The notes beneath the pieces are model-generated. The model saw only the letters and a list, made by a program, of their open reading frames with translations. It was not told where the DNA came from and made no database searches. Made by a program: the position numbers and the translations under genes. 64,000 bases of DNA from Lachnospiraceae bacterium (GTDB lineage: Bacteria > Bacillota > Clostridia > Lachnospirales > Lachnospiraceae): contig JAFUFL010000066.1 in NCBI GenBank assembly GCA_017469935.1, forward strand, positions 1 to 64,000. The letters are read 5' to 3'. Shown here piece by piece: positions 63,767 to 64,000 of the stretch. Numbering within the stretch: position 1 is the stretch's first letter; each line of letters starts with the position of its first letter.

Positions 63767-64000
63767 TTACCACACTCTCCAGTGCGGCTTCGCGCGCCCA
63801 TAGGGAACATACGAAAACGCGTCCCGGATCCAGCGGATCTCCGCGCTGCTATCTTCTGCCGGAAGTTCCGCCTGTTCCTCCGTTCTTTCGTCCGCCTCCG
63901 GCCGCTCCTGCGGACCTGCCGCGATGGCGATCACATCAAACCGGATGCTGGTCGCAAAAGGATCGATCCCTTTCTCATGCATATAGAAATCCGCGCATCG
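63767..64000 (-). CDS. yraN: YraN/UPF0102 family protein, 5' truncated by window edge
   Basis: Only the C-terminal 77 codons are in the window; the frame stays open to the edge (reading ADFYMHEKGIDPF upstream of the in-frame ATG at 63982). SIRFDVIAI and WIRDAF match the end of the YraN/UPF0102 endonuclease-like fold. Between them is an acidic insert of about 30 residues (Glu/Ala/Asp-rich) instead of the short loop usually seen. Function of the family is not established. Confidence 0.7.
   Translation of the reverse strand, partial: RCADFYMHEKGIDPFATSIRFDVIAIAAGPQERPEADERTEEQAELPAEDSSAEIRWIRDAFSYVPYGRAKPHWRVW

Overview
The window looks like chromosome of a Clostridia (Bacillota) bacterium, most likely Lachnospiraceae. 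Supporting signs are a moderately GC-rich genome (mid 50s % by eye), strong AGGAGG-type ribosome binding sites, a eukaryote-type dimeric GlyRS, a Gram-positive DhaKLM, a CcpA-type cre site, ZapA, SpoVE/FtsW-type SEDS genes and archaeal-type (short) LeuC/LeuD. No phage, plasmid, CRISPR or rRNA genes were seen. The only structural RNA gene recognised is tmRNA.

Layout. 1-450: tandem copies of a structured intergenic repeat, downstream of a PIN/NYN-like protein with a very long Asp/Ser/Glu tract (451-2016). 2264-4419: dihydroxyacetone kinase operon dhaL-dhaM-dhaK. 4683-7328: PAP2 phosphatase and a convergent three-gene set (cytidylate kinase-like, zinc-ribbon DUF4234, DUF2752). 7454-9145: divergent TetR regulator and DegV protein with twin operators between them. 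9812-12004: glucose-family PTS EIICBA behind a perfect cre. 12235-17895: minus-strand genes including a tightly overlapping set, lipoprotein, scpA, small orf, Y-family polymerase, YolD-like protein and SpoU methyltransferase. 18158-24278: oligopeptide ABC transporter oppBCDF-A. 24635-28447: uncharacterised operon of a CbxX/SpoVK-type AAA+ ATPase, a TPR/SEC-C protein, a small orf and a metallo-beta-lactamase-fold protein. 28548-34816: LOG protein, a non-coding hairpin array, alaS, glyS and recO. 34824-38862: era and an M16C protease. 39039-50422: ssrA/smpB/rnr/secG, a PBP and SEDS pair, a U32 peptidase, zapA and ruvBA, read as one long minus-strand block from a promoter upstream of ruvA. 50707-54462: two successive leuD-leuC pairs. 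54604-58624: ilvB-ilvN-ilvN-ilvC, convergent to the leu genes. 58781-62278: tyrS, plsY, der. 62450-63685: a divergent prs. 63767-64000: 5'-truncated yraN.

How the genes work together. The leu and ilv blocks form a branched-chain amino acid module with two paralogous isopropylmalate isomerase-like enzymes and two acetohydroxyacid synthase regulatory subunits. Triose/sugar use is represented by DhaKLM and the glucose PTS, both drawing on PTS phosphate. SmpB, tmRNA and RNase R form the ribosome-rescue set. RuvAB, RecO and the Y-family polymerase cover DNA repair. FtsW/RodA, PBP and ZapA cover cell division or wall growth.

The most unusual material is non-coding. (1) A dispersed, strongly structured repeat (element A) is present in six good copies plus degenerate ones. 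It always lies 3' of a gene in that gene's orientation and shows two compensatory base-pair changes. (2) A different inverted-repeat element (element B) occurs in a 150-bp and a 32-bp form. (3) An array of five hairpin units lies between alaS and the LOG gene. (4) Twin operators flank the tetR/degV control region, and a shared palindrome precedes dhaL and dhaK. All function statements rest on reading motifs by eye; no database search was run.
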